A stretch of DNA of 64,000 nt from Cohnella cholangitidis (GCF_014107495.1 NZ_CP041969.1:372001-436000); one strand, 5' to 3'. Positions 37,406 to 46,142 are shown, counted from the stretch's first letter. Notes: generated by a model not told the origin, from the letters alone. A program made the numbers and translations.

Positions 37406-38638
37406 CTAAATTCCCGTTGCCGGAGCAAGATGCAGCCCGAAAGCCGTATGCAAGGCCTGCAGAGCTTTCGCCAAATCTTCCTCGGATATAAGCACCCATA
37501 TCGTGGTATTCGAATCCGCGGATTGCAGGATCGGAATTCCCGAGTTCGTCAAGGCTTCAACGATGATCGCCATAACTCCCGGTTCTCCGTTCATTCCGCC
37601 TCCGATTACGGACACTTTAGCGCACCCTCTGCGGATGTGGGGCTCGAACCCTAATTCTTGAAGCAATCGAATCGCGTTCTGCGTATCGTTATCGGATACC
37701 GTATAATGCACGCCAGTCGGCATTACGTTTATAAAATCGACGCTAATCCCGTGGGAAGCCATAGCGCGAAATACTCTCAGCTGAACGTCGGCGGGGCCGC
37801 TGCGATTCATGACGCCTAACTGAGTGACTTGGCTGACATGCGCAAGACCCGTTACGGTTCTATCATACCATATTCCTTGGCTGCGCAATGCTCGCGCGTG
37901 CGTGACCAACGTTCCTTCTTCATCGGAGAAAGTGGAGCGGACCCGAACCGGGATGCCCGCTTTCATCGCGATTTCAACGGCACGGGGATGGATAACCTTT
38001 GCCCCGTTCTGCGCCATGTTGCATATCTCTTCGTAACTGACGGCAGACAAGGCGCGAGCATTGCTCACCCACCGCGGATCGGCGGTTAATATCCCGTCGA
38101 CGTCGGTATAAATATCCACGATGTCCGCGTTCAAAGCCGCACCGAGAGCCGTTGCCGACGTATCGCTGCCTCCGCGGCCTAAAGTAGTCATCTCGCCATC
38201 CGAAGTCATTCCTTGAAACCCGGTGATCACGACGACTTGGCCGTCCGACAAATGCTTTTGAATCCGGTCCGTCTTGATTTCTTTAATACGCGCAGCGCCG
38301 AACCGGTCGTCCGTTACGATGCCAGCCTGTCCTCCTGTTAAGGCGACGGAAGGTATCCCTTCTGCGTTAAGAATACTGCATAATACGGACGCGGATATGA
38401 GCTCCCCGCAGCTGAGCAACAGATCACGTTCCCTAGCCGGAAGAGCGTTCCCGTTATGGCGAACAAGGTTGAGCAACGAATCCGTTGCGTACGGTTCGCC
38501 GCTTCTTCCCATTGCCGAAACGACAACGACAAGGCCGATTCCCGCTCCATGCTCTCGAACAATATGACGGAGGACGTGGCGCCGACTTTGGTCGTCGGAC
38601 AGCGACGTCCCACCGAATTTCTGTACGATCAGGTCCAT
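37406..38638 (-). CDS. dapG: Aspartate kinase, DapG type
   Basis: A 410-residue aspartokinase. The N-terminal kinase domain begins MDLIVQKFGGTSLSDDQ, carries TLGRGGSDTSA, and is followed by two ACT domains (MASHGISVDFINVMPTG; VSVIGGGMNGEPGVMA). GGAGG precedes ATG 38638; the frame upstream from 38704 is not homologous. By position it is the diaminopimelate-sensitive DapG isozyme of sporulating bacteria, an inference from synteny. Confidence 0.94.
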   Translation of the reverse strand: MDLIVQKFGGTSLSDDQSRRHVLRHIVREHGAGIGLVVVVSAMGRSGEPYATDSLLNLVRHNGNALPARERDLLLSCGELISASVLCSILNAEGIPSVALTGGQAGIVTDDRFGAARIKEIKTDRIQKHLSDGQVVVITGFQGMTSDGEMTTLGRGGSDTSATALGAALNADIVDIYTDVDGILTADPRWVSNARALSAVSYEEICNMAQNGAKVIHPRAVEIAMKAGIPVRVRSTFSDEEGTLVTHARALRSQGIWYDRTVTGLAHVSQVTQLGVMNRSGPADVQLRVFRAMASHGISVDFINVMPTGVHYTVSDNDTQNAIRLLQELGFEPHIRRGCAKVSVIGGGMNGEPGVMAIIVEALTNSGIPILQSADSNTTIWVLISEEDLAKALQALHTAFGLHLAPATGI

Positions 38639-38715
38639 CTTGTTTTCCTCCGCTCTTATCAGGATGGAGTAGTGAGGAAAGAAAAGATAGGAATTCTGCC
38701 GCATGTAATATTAAG

Positions 38716-39756
38716 TTATGCTTGCTGGGGAATCGCGATGTACTCGGCGATTTGTACCGCATTCCATGCCGCGCCCTTAAGCAGATTGTCGGAGACGATC
38801 CATAGGTTCAACCCGCGAGGGTTCGATAGATCTCGTCGTACCCGGCCTACGAACACCTCGTTTTTGCCGGCGGCATCCGTTGCGAGCGGATAACGTTGCC
38901 CGGATGGATCATCCACAAGCACGACTCCCGGAGCATCGGCAAGCAATGCTTTGATTTCTTCAATGTCGAAGTCGTTCTTGAGTTCTACATACACGGATTC
39001 GGAATGACCGTATACGACCGGTACCCGAACGCATGTAGCGGTAACTTCGAGCGAATCGTCGTCCAAGATTTTTTGCGTTTCGCGAATCATCTTCATCTCT
39101 TCGAGAGTAAACCCGTTCTCTTGGAATTTATCGATTTGAGGGATGACGTTGAATGCGATTTGGTGTTTCACCGGCAACGAAGATACCGGAAGGATAGCAG
39201 GATTGGAATCGTTGCCGGACAACACCTCTGAAGATTGTCTTAGCATCTCCTTAACCGCGGATGCGCCTGCGCCGGAAACGGCTTGATATGTTGAAACGAT
39301 GATGCGGGAAATGCCAAAACGATCATAGATCGGTTTAAGTGCCGCAACCATTTGGATCGTAGAACAATTGGGATTAGCGATAATGCCTCTGTGATCGCTG
39401 ATTTTGTCGATGTTGACTTCCGGAACGACTAGCGGCGTCTCCGGGTCCATGCGGTAAGCGTTCGTATTATCGATACAAACGGCGCCGTGCTCCACGGCGT
39501 GCGGAATCAAAGCTTTACTAACCTCTCCGCCTGCGCTGAACAAAGCGATATCTACGCCGCGAAAGCTGTCTGGCGCAGCTTCTTCGACCGTTACCGGTTT
39601 GCCTTTGAAAATGATCGTCGATCCTGCTGAGCGGGCAGACGAAAGCAGCTTCAAGCTTGCGATCGGGAAGTCGCGTTCTTCTAGTAATCTGCGGATCTGT
39701 TCCCCAACGGCGCCGGTCGCTCCCACGACGGCGACATTAAACAACTGTGTCGACAT
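38716..39756 (-). CDS. asd: Aspartate-semialdehyde dehydrogenase
   Basis: A 346-residue NADPH-dependent enzyme converting aspartyl phosphate to the semialdehyde. The N-terminal GATGAVGEQIRRLL binds cofactor, NPNCSTIQMVAALKPI carries the catalytic Cys, and a His lies in SVYVEL's upstream region VYGHSESVYV. It stands between spoVFB and dapG, in the Bacillus order. GAGGGGAG precedes the ATG. Confidence 0.96.
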   Translation of the reverse strand: MSTQLFNVAVVGATGAVGEQIRRLLEERDFPIASLKLLSSARSAGSTIIFKGKPVTVEEAAPDSFRGVDIALFSAGGEVSKALIPHAVEHGAVCIDNTNAYRMDPETPLVVPEVNIDKISDHRGIIANPNCSTIQMVAALKPIYDRFGISRIIVSTYQAVSGAGASAVKEMLRQSSEVLSGNDSNPAILPVSSLPVKHQIAFNVIPQIDKFQENGFTLEEMKMIRETQKILDDDSLEVTATCVRVPVVYGHSESVYVELKNDFDIEEIKALLADAPGVVLVDDPSGQRYPLATDAAGKNEVFVGRVRRDLSNPRGLNLWIVSDNLLKGAAWNAVQIAEYIAIPQQA

Positions 39757-39791
39757 CTGCTGATACTCCCCTCGGTTGTGGCAAGTCTATC

Positions 39792-40388
39792 TCAAGCGTG
39801 CAAGAAACGCTCTACGAGCAAAGGTTGAAGTTGTTTCCCTTGAAGCGCGGCTTCGCAGGTTTCCATTACGAGATCCATTCTTGCGACAAGCGAATTCGGC
39901 TTGGCAATCGGATTGTCCTGTCCGAACGGCACGAAGTAAATATTCTTCATAATGAGCAGCTTGGCAATGTTAGCCGCATTCAGTCCTAATCCATCGTTAG
40001 TGGAGATGGCAAGAACCAACGGTCGTTGATTTCTCATTTGCGCCTTGGCCGCCATCAATACAGGCCCATCCGTCATGGCGTTCGCCAATTTACTCGTGGT
40101 ATTGCCGGTACAAGGGGCTATCGTCAAAACATCCAACAGCTTGGAAGGACCAAGCGGCTCTGCGTCTACTATAGATGATATGATTTCATTGCCGGTTATT
40201 GAACGCAAGCTCTCTTGCCAGTGGTTCGAAGTTCCGAATCGGGTATCCGTGGTCATTATGGTCGCCGAGACGATAGGAACCACATTCGCACCCGCGTCCA
40301 CAAATCGTTGAATTTGCGGCAAAATCTCTTCCAAAGTGCAATGAGAACCGGATAATGCGTAGCCTACGGTGATTCCCTGCCAGTTCAT
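39792..40388 (-). CDS. spoVFB: Dipicolinate synthase subunit B
   Basis: A 198-residue flavoprotein-like subunit of dipicolinate synthase, which makes the spore's DPA. Family marks are GITVGYALSGSHCTLEEILP, SNHWQE and APCTGNTTSKLANAMTD. Its start overlaps the spoVFA stop by 4 bp. Expected expression is in the mother cell under sigma-K, from the promoter before spoVFA. Confidence 0.95.
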   Translation of the reverse strand: MNWQGITVGYALSGSHCTLEEILPQIQRFVDAGANVVPIVSATIMTTDTRFGTSNHWQESLRSITGNEIISSIVDAEPLGPSKLLDVLTIAPCTGNTTSKLANAMTDGPVLMAAKAQMRNQRPLVLAISTNDGLGLNAANIAKLLIMKNIYFVPFGQDNPIAKPNSLVARMDLVMETCEAALQGKQLQPLLVERFLHA

Positions 40389-41284
40389 GGTCTATTCCCC
40401 CGTAATCGGTTGTCTTCCAGAATAATCTGGGTAAGACTGTTCGCGATGATTCGACCGGCTGTCTTCGGAGCTACGATCCCGGGCAATCCGGGAGCAAGCA
40501 GCGCCTTGATTCCTCTCTTCTCGGCGAACCGGAAATCCGTCCCGCCAGGCTTGGAGGCCAGGTCGATAATACATGCGCGCAGGGGAAGTTGAGCGATCAC
40601 TTGTGCTGTGATTATCATAGTCGGAATTGTATTAAAAATCAAGTCGATATTCCCCGCCTGACGCGCTAATTCAGGCATATAGAAAGGCTCGAAGCCCATC
40701 TCGAACGCACGTGCGAAAGCCTCGTCCCGGCGTACTCCGACTTTAACGCGAGCGCCTACCGCTTGCAAGGTTCTTGCCATCGTAAACCCCGTTCTTCCGA
40801 GACCGAGAACGATGCAATTCGAGCCGTGAATCGTGATATCGGTATTCTGAATCGCCATCATCAAGGCGCCTTCAGCCGTCGGTATCGAGTTATAGATCGC
40901 CACGTCATCTCTTTCGAACAGCTCGATAAGCTCCACGTGATACTTTTCGCATAGCTTTCTAAGGTACGGCTTCGCCATGCCCGTAATGACTTTGCTCGTC
41001 TTGGGCATCTCCGCGAGATGGGCATCCGTCAGCTTCAATTCCTGATCGGTGAACAGCGTGGAAATAATCCCCTCGTCATCCGTTCCGACCGCGGGCAAAA
41101 CCAACGCATCCACCTGCTTTAATATGTCAGCAGACCATTCCGCCTTAACGACGCCGCTAAAGGGCGTATCCAAACGATCGAAGCCAACGATCGTAACCGT
41201 GGCATCGAGCTCCGTTAACCGCCGAATCACTTCCAACTGCCGGGCATCTCCACCCGCGAGAACGATTTGTACTCCCGTAAGTAT
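40385..41284 (-). CDS. spoVFA: Dipicolinate synthase subunit A, probable AUA start
   Basis: A Rossmann-fold subunit (about 299 residues) that with SpoVFB turns dihydrodipicolinate into DPA. VLGLGRTGFTMARTL is the nucleotide-binding motif, and ALLAPGLPGIVAPKTAGRI matches the family end. Homologues begin MLTG followed by GGDARQLE; here this reads ILTGVQIVLAGGDARQLE, with ATA where ATG is expected. A strong AGGAGG lies eight bases before that ATA, and no ATG, GTG or TTG is near. The in-frame ATG at 41314 lacks a ribosome site and lies at the predicted transcription start. I therefore start at 41284. Confidence 0.85.
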   Translation of the reverse strand: MLTGVQIVLAGGDARQLEVIRRLTELDATVTIVGFDRLDTPFSGVVKAEWSADILKQVDALVLPAVGTDDEGIISTLFTDQELKLTDAHLAEMPKTSKVITGMAKPYLRKLCEKYHVELIELFERDDVAIYNSIPTAEGALMMAIQNTDITIHGSNCIVLGLGRTGFTMARTLQAVGARVKVGVRRDEAFARAFEMGFEPFYMPELARQAGNIDLIFNTIPTMIITAQVIAQLPLRACIIDLASKPGGTDFRFAEKRGIKALLAPGLPGIVAPKTAGRIIANSLTQIILEDNRLRGNRP

Positions 41285-41318
41285 CGCAGCCCCCTCCTCT
41301 CGGCATTCTTGCATAGCA

Positions 41319-41347
41319 CATCGTATGCATACGCCCAGTCCGGGGTG
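41319..41347 (-). promoter_or_regulatory. Sigma-K-like promoter of spoVFAB
   Basis: On the minus strand CACC (41344-41347) and CATACGATG (41319-41327) with a 16-base spacer resemble sigma-K sites (mACm and CATAnnnTA). Transcription would start near 41311-41313. Confidence 0.5.
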
Positions 41348-41352
41348 CCAAT

Positions 41353-41647
41353 CACCATTATCCCTATCGCTCAGTTACACCGTGCCGTTCGCATCACTCT
41401 CCTCCATCTGATCTGCCTTATATCCACTATCCCTTTCGCTCAGCCATCCATCCGCTTAAGCCATTTAAACTACATCAGCCACTTCACTCCTTCTTTGCCA
41501 TCATATAACTCCTATGTTCACTATCCCTTTCGCTCAGCCATCCAGCCCTCTCGCTATCCCATGTTCCGTATTTTATACTATCCCCCCCACTCGACCGACT
41601 CTGCCTCCTCATTTCTTCTCCATTATCCCATTCGCTCAGTCCTTCGC
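41353..41647. repeat. Repeat cluster 2, five copies, minus orientation
   Basis: Five copies of the same dispersed motif as cluster 1, all reading on the minus strand (plus strand CACTATCCCTTTCGCTCAG), near 41353, 41425, 41519, 41575 and 41620. Two are identical over the 19-base core; the 41575 copy is degenerate. The first carries the GGCACGG accessory box also found in cluster 1. They fill the space between spoVFA and the IS1595-like gene. I see no other gene there. Confidence 0.85.
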
Positions 41648-41715
41648 ATTTCTTCTATTACCTTTCTTCTGCAGACCTATTCCATTTACAAAATAAAGAT
41701 ATTTTTCTTTAAATA

Positions 41716-41755
41716 GAACATATGTTTGGTATAATAAACACAAGAACATTTGTTC
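41716..41755 (+). promoter_or_regulatory. Promoter with two LexA-box-like palindromes
   Basis: GAACATATGTTT (41716-41727) and GAACATTTGTTC (41744-41755) flank the -10 box TATAAT (41730-41735). The second is identical to the recA box. Both match the Gram-positive LexA pattern GAAC-N4-GTTY. One would block the spacer and one the start site. GGAGGGG at 41761-41767 is the ribosome site. Confidence 0.75.
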
Positions 41756-41771
41756 CCGTTGGAGGGGTTTT

Positions 41772-42704
41772 ATGGAACGATCTGAAATAATAGCCTCATG
41801 CCTTTCAAATGCAAATGAGTCGTACTGGATTCAACAGTTGGTCGTGATTCGATGGCCATCCGGTTTCCTCTGCCCTTCCTGCGGAAGCCCAGACGCTTTC
41901 GCGATTTCGACTCGCAGGTTGCCTCTTTATGAATGCAATTCGTGCGGCAGACAAACCTCGCTCACTTCCGGTACAATTATGGAAAGAAGCCGGACCCCTG
42001 TCAGGTTGTGGATGCTCGCTATATACCTTCATTCATTTCCCGAAGGAATTTGCGCTCTTCATTTGGCGAACCTTATCGGAACCACTTACAAAACAGCCTG
42101 GCTCATTTGTCACAAAATCCGTCACGCTATGGCTCACGCAGAACAAAATGAACTGCTAAAAGGAATCGTACGCATTAACTTTGCTCAATATGGCCGCCCT
42201 TATAATCCAACGATATATAGACATCCTCAAGAACAGCCTCTGCTTATCGGAGCCTCCATGGACGGTCAAGGTGAATTTACCCATATTAAGATCAAACAAG
42301 CCATCGAGGAATGTTCATTCCCCCAATTCACTTGTCCTTTAAATAAACATCCTTTTATCCGCAAACATGTCGATCCTCGAGCAATAGAAGTGATTGCCGT
42401 AACCAAAAAATACAGCAAAGATAGAAACATACAGCTTATCGGAATGAGTCAAACCGCTTCTAGATGGATCAATTCTGTTTTCAAGGGGATTGGCGCAAAA
42501 CATCTGCAAGTTTACTTGGACCAATATTGCTACGGCTACAACATCACTCGCAAAATAACGGCTCAGACAAGTGACGCCTTCTCCCACCTCATTAGATTGT
42601 GCACTACAACATCAGCGATGACATACCCTCAGCTAATCAGCAAGCCTAACCTTCAACCCCAATTACGAATGCAATACGCTCATTATTTAAGAAACGCAAG
42701 TTAG
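41772..42704 (+). CDS. IS1595-type transposase-like protein, active site altered
   Basis: The only plus-strand gene, 310 residues. Residues 34-58 are a zinc ribbon (C34, C37, C55, C58), followed by the IS1595 helical region (GTIMERSRTP, ANLIGTTYKTAWLICHKIRHAM shortened) and an ISXO2-like core ending in KHLQVYLDQYCYGYN. Where active transposases read VEVDE, this one reads VRINF (N136 for the first Asp), and the HTN-IE motif with the last acidic residue is replaced by SQTASRW. The frame is complete, which argues for a kept, non-cutting role such as DNA binding. No terminal inverted repeats or target duplication were seen. Two inverted repeat arrays flank it and LexA boxes precede it. Confidence 0.8.
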   Translation: MERSEIIASCLSNANESYWIQQLVVIRWPSGFLCPSCGSPDAFAISTRRLPLYECNSCGRQTSLTSGTIMERSRTPVRLWMLAIYLHSFPEGICALHLANLIGTTYKTAWLICHKIRHAMAHAEQNELLKGIVRINFAQYGRPYNPTIYRHPQEQPLLIGASMDGQGEFTHIKIKQAIEECSFPQFTCPLNKHPFIRKHVDPRAIEVIAVTKKYSKDRNIQLIGMSQTASRWINSVFKGIGAKHLQVYLDQYCYGYNITRKITAQTSDAFSHLIRLCTTTSAMTYPQLISKPNLQPQLRMQYAHYLRNAS

Positions 42705-42850
42705 CCAAAATCATTTCGAGTCGTTACTTCTTTACCTCCCCACTTAGCTTTGGATGGTGTCTATTTGACTTGCACGAGAGGAATTAGTGAATATTGTCGC
42801 TTACAACAGAAGCAATGGAAAAGTTGATACGAAGAAATTAGAGGACGAGG

Positions 42851-42909
42851 ATACCAGAGTACGCTGATACCAGAGTACGCTGATACGCGGAAACCAGAGT
42901 ATGTTGATC
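42851..42909. repeat. 16-bp tandem repeat after the IS1595-like gene
   Basis: ACCAGAGTACGCTGAT occurs twice directly (42853-42884), then a degenerate third copy ACCAGAGTATGTTGAT after a short insert. It adjoins the first repeat of cluster 3. Function unknown. Confidence 0.8.
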
Positions 42910-42910
42910 C

Positions 42911-43174
42911 GAGACTGAGCAAGAGGGATAGTGATAATACCTGAGAAACCGGAAATTTTGGGCTGCTATGCACTGAGTCGTGGGGATAGTGACGATAAGG
43001 GAAATAAACGGAGTGCGGAGTTCGAGCTATCCAGAACTGAGCCATGGGGATAGCGGTGATAAGGGGTTTATGAAGTACCTGCCATTTAAAACTGAGCGAA
43101 TGGGATAGTGGTCATAGGAAAGGCTCGACGAGTATTGCAAACCTGAGACTGAACGACGGGGATAACGATAAAAC
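42911..43174. repeat. Repeat cluster 3, five copies, plus orientation
   Basis: Five copies of the dispersed motif (near 42911, 42970, 43031, 43088, 43146), all reading on the plus strand and spaced 57-61 bases. They therefore point opposite to cluster 2 across the IS1595-like gene. Cores vary at the five bases between ACTGAG and GGGATA, while both arms and the ATAAGG tail are kept. The last copy abuts the dut terminator. No gene is visible between 42705 and 43218. Confidence 0.85.
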
Positions 43175-43212
43175 GAGCACCTAACACATAGCTTAAGCTG
43201 GGTTAGGTGCTC
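43166..43212 (-). terminator. Terminator after dut
   Basis: GAGCACCTAAC (43175-43185) pairs with GTTAGGTGCTC (43202-43212); GTTTTATC follows on the minus strand. Confidence 0.88.
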
Positions 43213-43218
43213 AATTCG

Positions 43219-43662
43219 TTACTTGCCCGTGTGGCCGAAGCCGCCTTCTCCGCGAACGGTTTCCGACAGCTCGGATACTTCTTCAAGAGTAACTTGGGGG
43301 ACCCGCTGGAACACCATCTGCGCGATGCGCTCGCCGCGTTCGATCGTAAAAGGCTCTTGACCCAAATTGATGAGCAGCACTTTCACTTCTCCGCGATAGT
43401 CTGCATCGATCGTCCCCGGCGAGTTCAAGCATGTAATGCCGTGTTTGAATGCCAAGCCGCTCCGAGGCCTGATTTGCGCTTCAAGCTCGCGGGGCATTGC
43501 CATCGCGAAGCCTGTAGGGATTAATGCTCTCTGTCCCGGAGCAAGCACGAAGGGCTCGCTTACCGCAGCATGCAAATCAAATCCTGCCGCCCATTCCGAC
43601 ATTTGACGCGGCAAAGCTACGTCTTCATTCCCCGGTAGTCTCTTCAACTGAATTGGATACAA
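43219..43662 (-). CDS. dut: dUTP diphosphatase
   Basis: A trimeric dUTPase of 147 residues with all five motifs: [44 protein letters not shown] and [11 protein letters not shown]. It hydrolyses dUTP to dUMP, keeping uracil out of DNA. The start is TTG, six bases after GGGAGGG. It overlaps the end of mlpA by 38 bp, so both are co-transcribed. Confidence 0.95.
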   Translation of the reverse strand: MYPIQLKRLPGNEDVALPRQMSEWAAGFDLHAAVSEPFVLAPGQRALIPTGFAMAMPRELEAQIRPRSGLAFKHGITCLNSPGTIDADYRGEVKVLLINLGQEPFTIERGERIAQMVFQRVPQVTLEEVSELSETVRGEGGFGHTGK

Positions 43663-44905
43663 TGAATTCCCTCCCGATTCCCGACAGCACCTTCTCGTTC
43701 GCGCCTACAAGTGCAACCGCACACGGCTGCGCCATCATCGATTCCATAATATCGCTTAGATCGGACAATTTCACTTGGTCGATCCGATCCAGCATTTCAT
43801 CCAACGTATAATGTCGCCCAAGCATCAGTTCGTTTTTGCCTAGACGGTTCATACGACTGCTGGTGCTCTCCAAGCTTAGAATCAGATTCCCTTTTAATTG
43901 CTCCTTGCCCCGCGAAAGCTCAGCTTCGCTTAAGCCGGTTGCTGCGATATCATTCAGCAATTCCATCGTAATATCATAAACGTCTTTCGTTTGTTTAGGG
44001 GCCGTTCCTGCATAGACCGTGAACAAGCCGCTGTCCGCGTATGAAGTATGATAAGAGTAAACGGAATAAGCTAACCCGCGTTTCTCCCGGATTTCCTGGA
44101 ACAACCGGGAACTCATCCCTCCGCCGATCGTATTGTTCAACAAAATCATCGCATACAGATTAGGCGCTTTGATGGAGCACCCAGGGAATGTCAAACAAAG
44201 ATGATTTTGTTCCGTTTTCTTGCGATGGAACAAGGATTGGGAATGAAACGTCGGGATTTCCAACGCGGAATCCGTGCCCCTGACGTCAAAGCGGCCAAAA
44301 TGGTGCTCAAGAAGCTCCAGCACTTCTTCTCCGACGTTGCCCGCTACGCTGATGACCGTATTATCGATCCGATAACGCTCGCTCATATATTGACGCAGGT
44401 GATCCGGGCCCATCGCGTTTAACCGTTCGGCCGTTCCAAGGATGGAATAAGCCAACGGGTGATCTTGATAAGCCGCTCTGGCCGCCAGGTCGTGAACGGT
44501 ATCGTCCGGAGTATCCTCGTACATCGAAATCTCTTCTAGAATAACGTTTTTCTCTTTGGCCAATTCGGACTCCGCCATCTGCGACTCGAAGAACATATCC
44601 GATAAAATGTCCACCGCGATCGGCAAATGCTGATCCAATACCTTGGCATAGTAACACGTATATTCTTTGGACGTGAACGCGTTCACGTTGCCCCCGATTC
44701 CATCGAAGCGATCGGCTATATCTTTCGCGCTGTGGCGATTCGTTCCCTTGAACAGCATGTGTTCAATGAAGTGGGAAATTCCGTTGTTATCCAAATCTTC
44801 ATAACGGGAACCGGTTTTGACCCAGATACCGAACGAGACCGACCGGCAGGTCGGAATAGATTCGATCATCACGCGCAATCCGTTCTTAAGTACGTACTTG
44901 TTCAT
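43625..44905 (-). CDS. mlpA: M16-family zinc peptidase (MlpA/YmxG)
   Basis: A 426-residue processing-peptidase-like enzyme. The zinc site [10 protein letters not shown] lies near residue 48 with the distal Glu in [17 protein letters not shown]. Homologues act on cytoplasmic or membrane proteins; in Bacillus MlpA affects the aprE regulation. GGGGGAAA precedes the ATG. It keeps the Bacillus position downstream of pnp and ylxY. Confidence 0.93.
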   Translation of the reverse strand: MNKYVLKNGLRVMIESIPTCRSVSFGIWVKTGSRYEDLDNNGISHFIEHMLFKGTNRHSAKDIADRFDGIGGNVNAFTSKEYTCYYAKVLDQHLPIAVDILSDMFFESQMAESELAKEKNVILEEISMYEDTPDDTVHDLAARAAYQDHPLAYSILGTAERLNAMGPDHLRQYMSERYRIDNTVISVAGNVGEEVLELLEHHFGRFDVRGTDSALEIPTFHSQSLFHRKKTEQNHLCLTFPGCSIKAPNLYAMILLNNTIGGGMSSRLFQEIREKRGLAYSVYSYHTSYADSGLFTVYAGTAPKQTKDVYDITMELLNDIAATGLSEAELSRGKEQLKGNLILSLESTSSRMNRLGKNELMLGRHYTLDEMLDRIDQVKLSDLSDIMESMMAQPCAVALVGANEKVLSGIGREFIVSNSVEETTGE

Positions 44906-44970
44906 CCGATTTCCCCCTTTACTGAATACCTAACGAACAGTGATACCACTATATCAAATTCCGACATCTG

Positions 44971-45990
44971 TCACAACCGATCCCTATCTTCAACCCGATT
45001 CGATGACAACGTTTCCGACACGGTGCCTAGCTCATACCCCTTGTTTTTTATTACCTTTATCATCCCGCTTAAAGCTCGTTGTGAGGACGAAGTAGGATGC
45101 ATTAAGATCAAAGTTCCCGGTCCGACTTTCCGATCTATTTTCTGGATAATCGTTGACGGCTCGGGTTTCATCCAGTCGACCGTGTCCAATGTCCACAATA
45201 CCGTCCTAAGCCCGTGCTCCGATGCCGCCTTAACCGTATTCTCGTTATAATCCCCGGACGGCGGAGCGAACCAAATGTTCTTAACGCCTATTTTTTTCAG
45301 CAAAGCTTCCGTCTTGCCGATCTCCTCACGTTGCCTCGCTAAGCTAAGCTTGCTCATATCCGGATGGGTATACGCGTGGTTGGAAGCCTCATGGCCTTGG
45401 GCGATGATGTTTTGGGCCGTATCCAGATTTTTGGCTAACCATGTTCCATCGAAGAAAAAGGTCGCTCTAACGCCGTTGTCCTTCAAAGTTTGGAGCATGA
45501 GCGGCAAAAATTCGTCTCCCCAAGCTACGTTAATCATAAGGGAAACCATCGGCTTGGCCGAATTCCCTCTATAAATAGGTTGTACGGGCAAATCGCTCAA
45601 GCTGATCTTAGGCTTGACCGTGTCAAATATCCACGGGAACCCTTTGTCGTCGCCTGGAACGGAACCGAATAATTTGGCTTTCAGGTAAGTCGCCTTCACG
45701 TCCACAACACGTCCGTCGTAGCCGGGAATCGCTTTCCACACCCGATCAATAACGGCGTTGACCGGCGGTTGGTTATGCTTCGTCGCTTGCGATTGAATCC
45801 ACTTCATCAATTGGTCCTCAGCCACCGTACCGTTCACCGGAACCGGTGCCGTGATTGATGTCGCACGCGGTTTGACAGCTTGAATAAACGGCTGTAAAGG
45901 TCCGTATGTTCCTGCTAGCAGCACAGCCGACAAGCATACTATCATTGCCGTCAGCAAACTTAATGGCATCTTTCTTTTCAATCCGCTCAC
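44971..45990 (-). CDS. ylxY: YlxY-type polysaccharide deacetylase homologue
   Basis: A 339-residue exported or membrane-anchored protein: one N-terminal hydrophobic helix (LSLLTAMIVCLSAVLLAGTYG shortened), then a NodB-type fold. The zinc histidines are kept in SNHAYTHPDM. The first motif, TFDDG in active enzymes, reads NVAWGDE, so the catalytic base Asp is missing. It lies between pnp and mlpA as in Bacillus. It may be a non-catalytic member, as suggested for the YlxY group. Confidence 0.88.
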   Translation of the reverse strand: MSGLKRKMPLSLLTAMIVCLSAVLLAGTYGPLQPFIQAVKPRATSITAPVPVNGTVAEDQLMKWIQSQATKHNQPPVNAVIDRVWKAIPGYDGRVVDVKATYLKAKLFGSVPGDDKGFPWIFDTVKPKISLSDLPVQPIYRGNSAKPMVSLMINVAWGDEFLPLMLQTLKDNGVRATFFFDGTWLAKNLDTAQNIIAQGHEASNHAYTHPDMSKLSLARQREEIGKTEALLKKIGVKNIWFAPPSGDYNENTVKAASEHGLRTVLWTLDTVDWMKPEPSTIIQKIDRKVGPGTLILMHPTSSSQRALSGMIKVIKNKGYELGTVSETLSSNRVEDRDRL

Positions 45991-46080
45991 CCCGTCTTGT
46001 CCCGAATCCCTGCCTTCATCCTATGCCGGAATAACGAGCTTTATGAGTGAGCATCCCATGGAAAGCGCTCATTTATGCAA

Positions 46081-46113
46081 AACAAAAAGAGACCGTCTTG
46101 TTGGAGTCTCTTT
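46081..46113 (-). terminator. Terminator after pnp
   Basis: AAAAGAGAC (46085-46093) pairs with GTCTCTTTT (46105-46113); the minus strand continues TTTTTGTTTTGC. Confidence 0.85.
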
Positions 46114-46142
46114 TGTCGATCTTATGCGTTTGTAATGCGAGT

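Noticed and set aside
41772..42704. Complete active IS1595 insertion sequence
   Set aside because: No terminal inverted repeats or target duplication found, catalytic motifs are altered, and the promoter is LexA-like.
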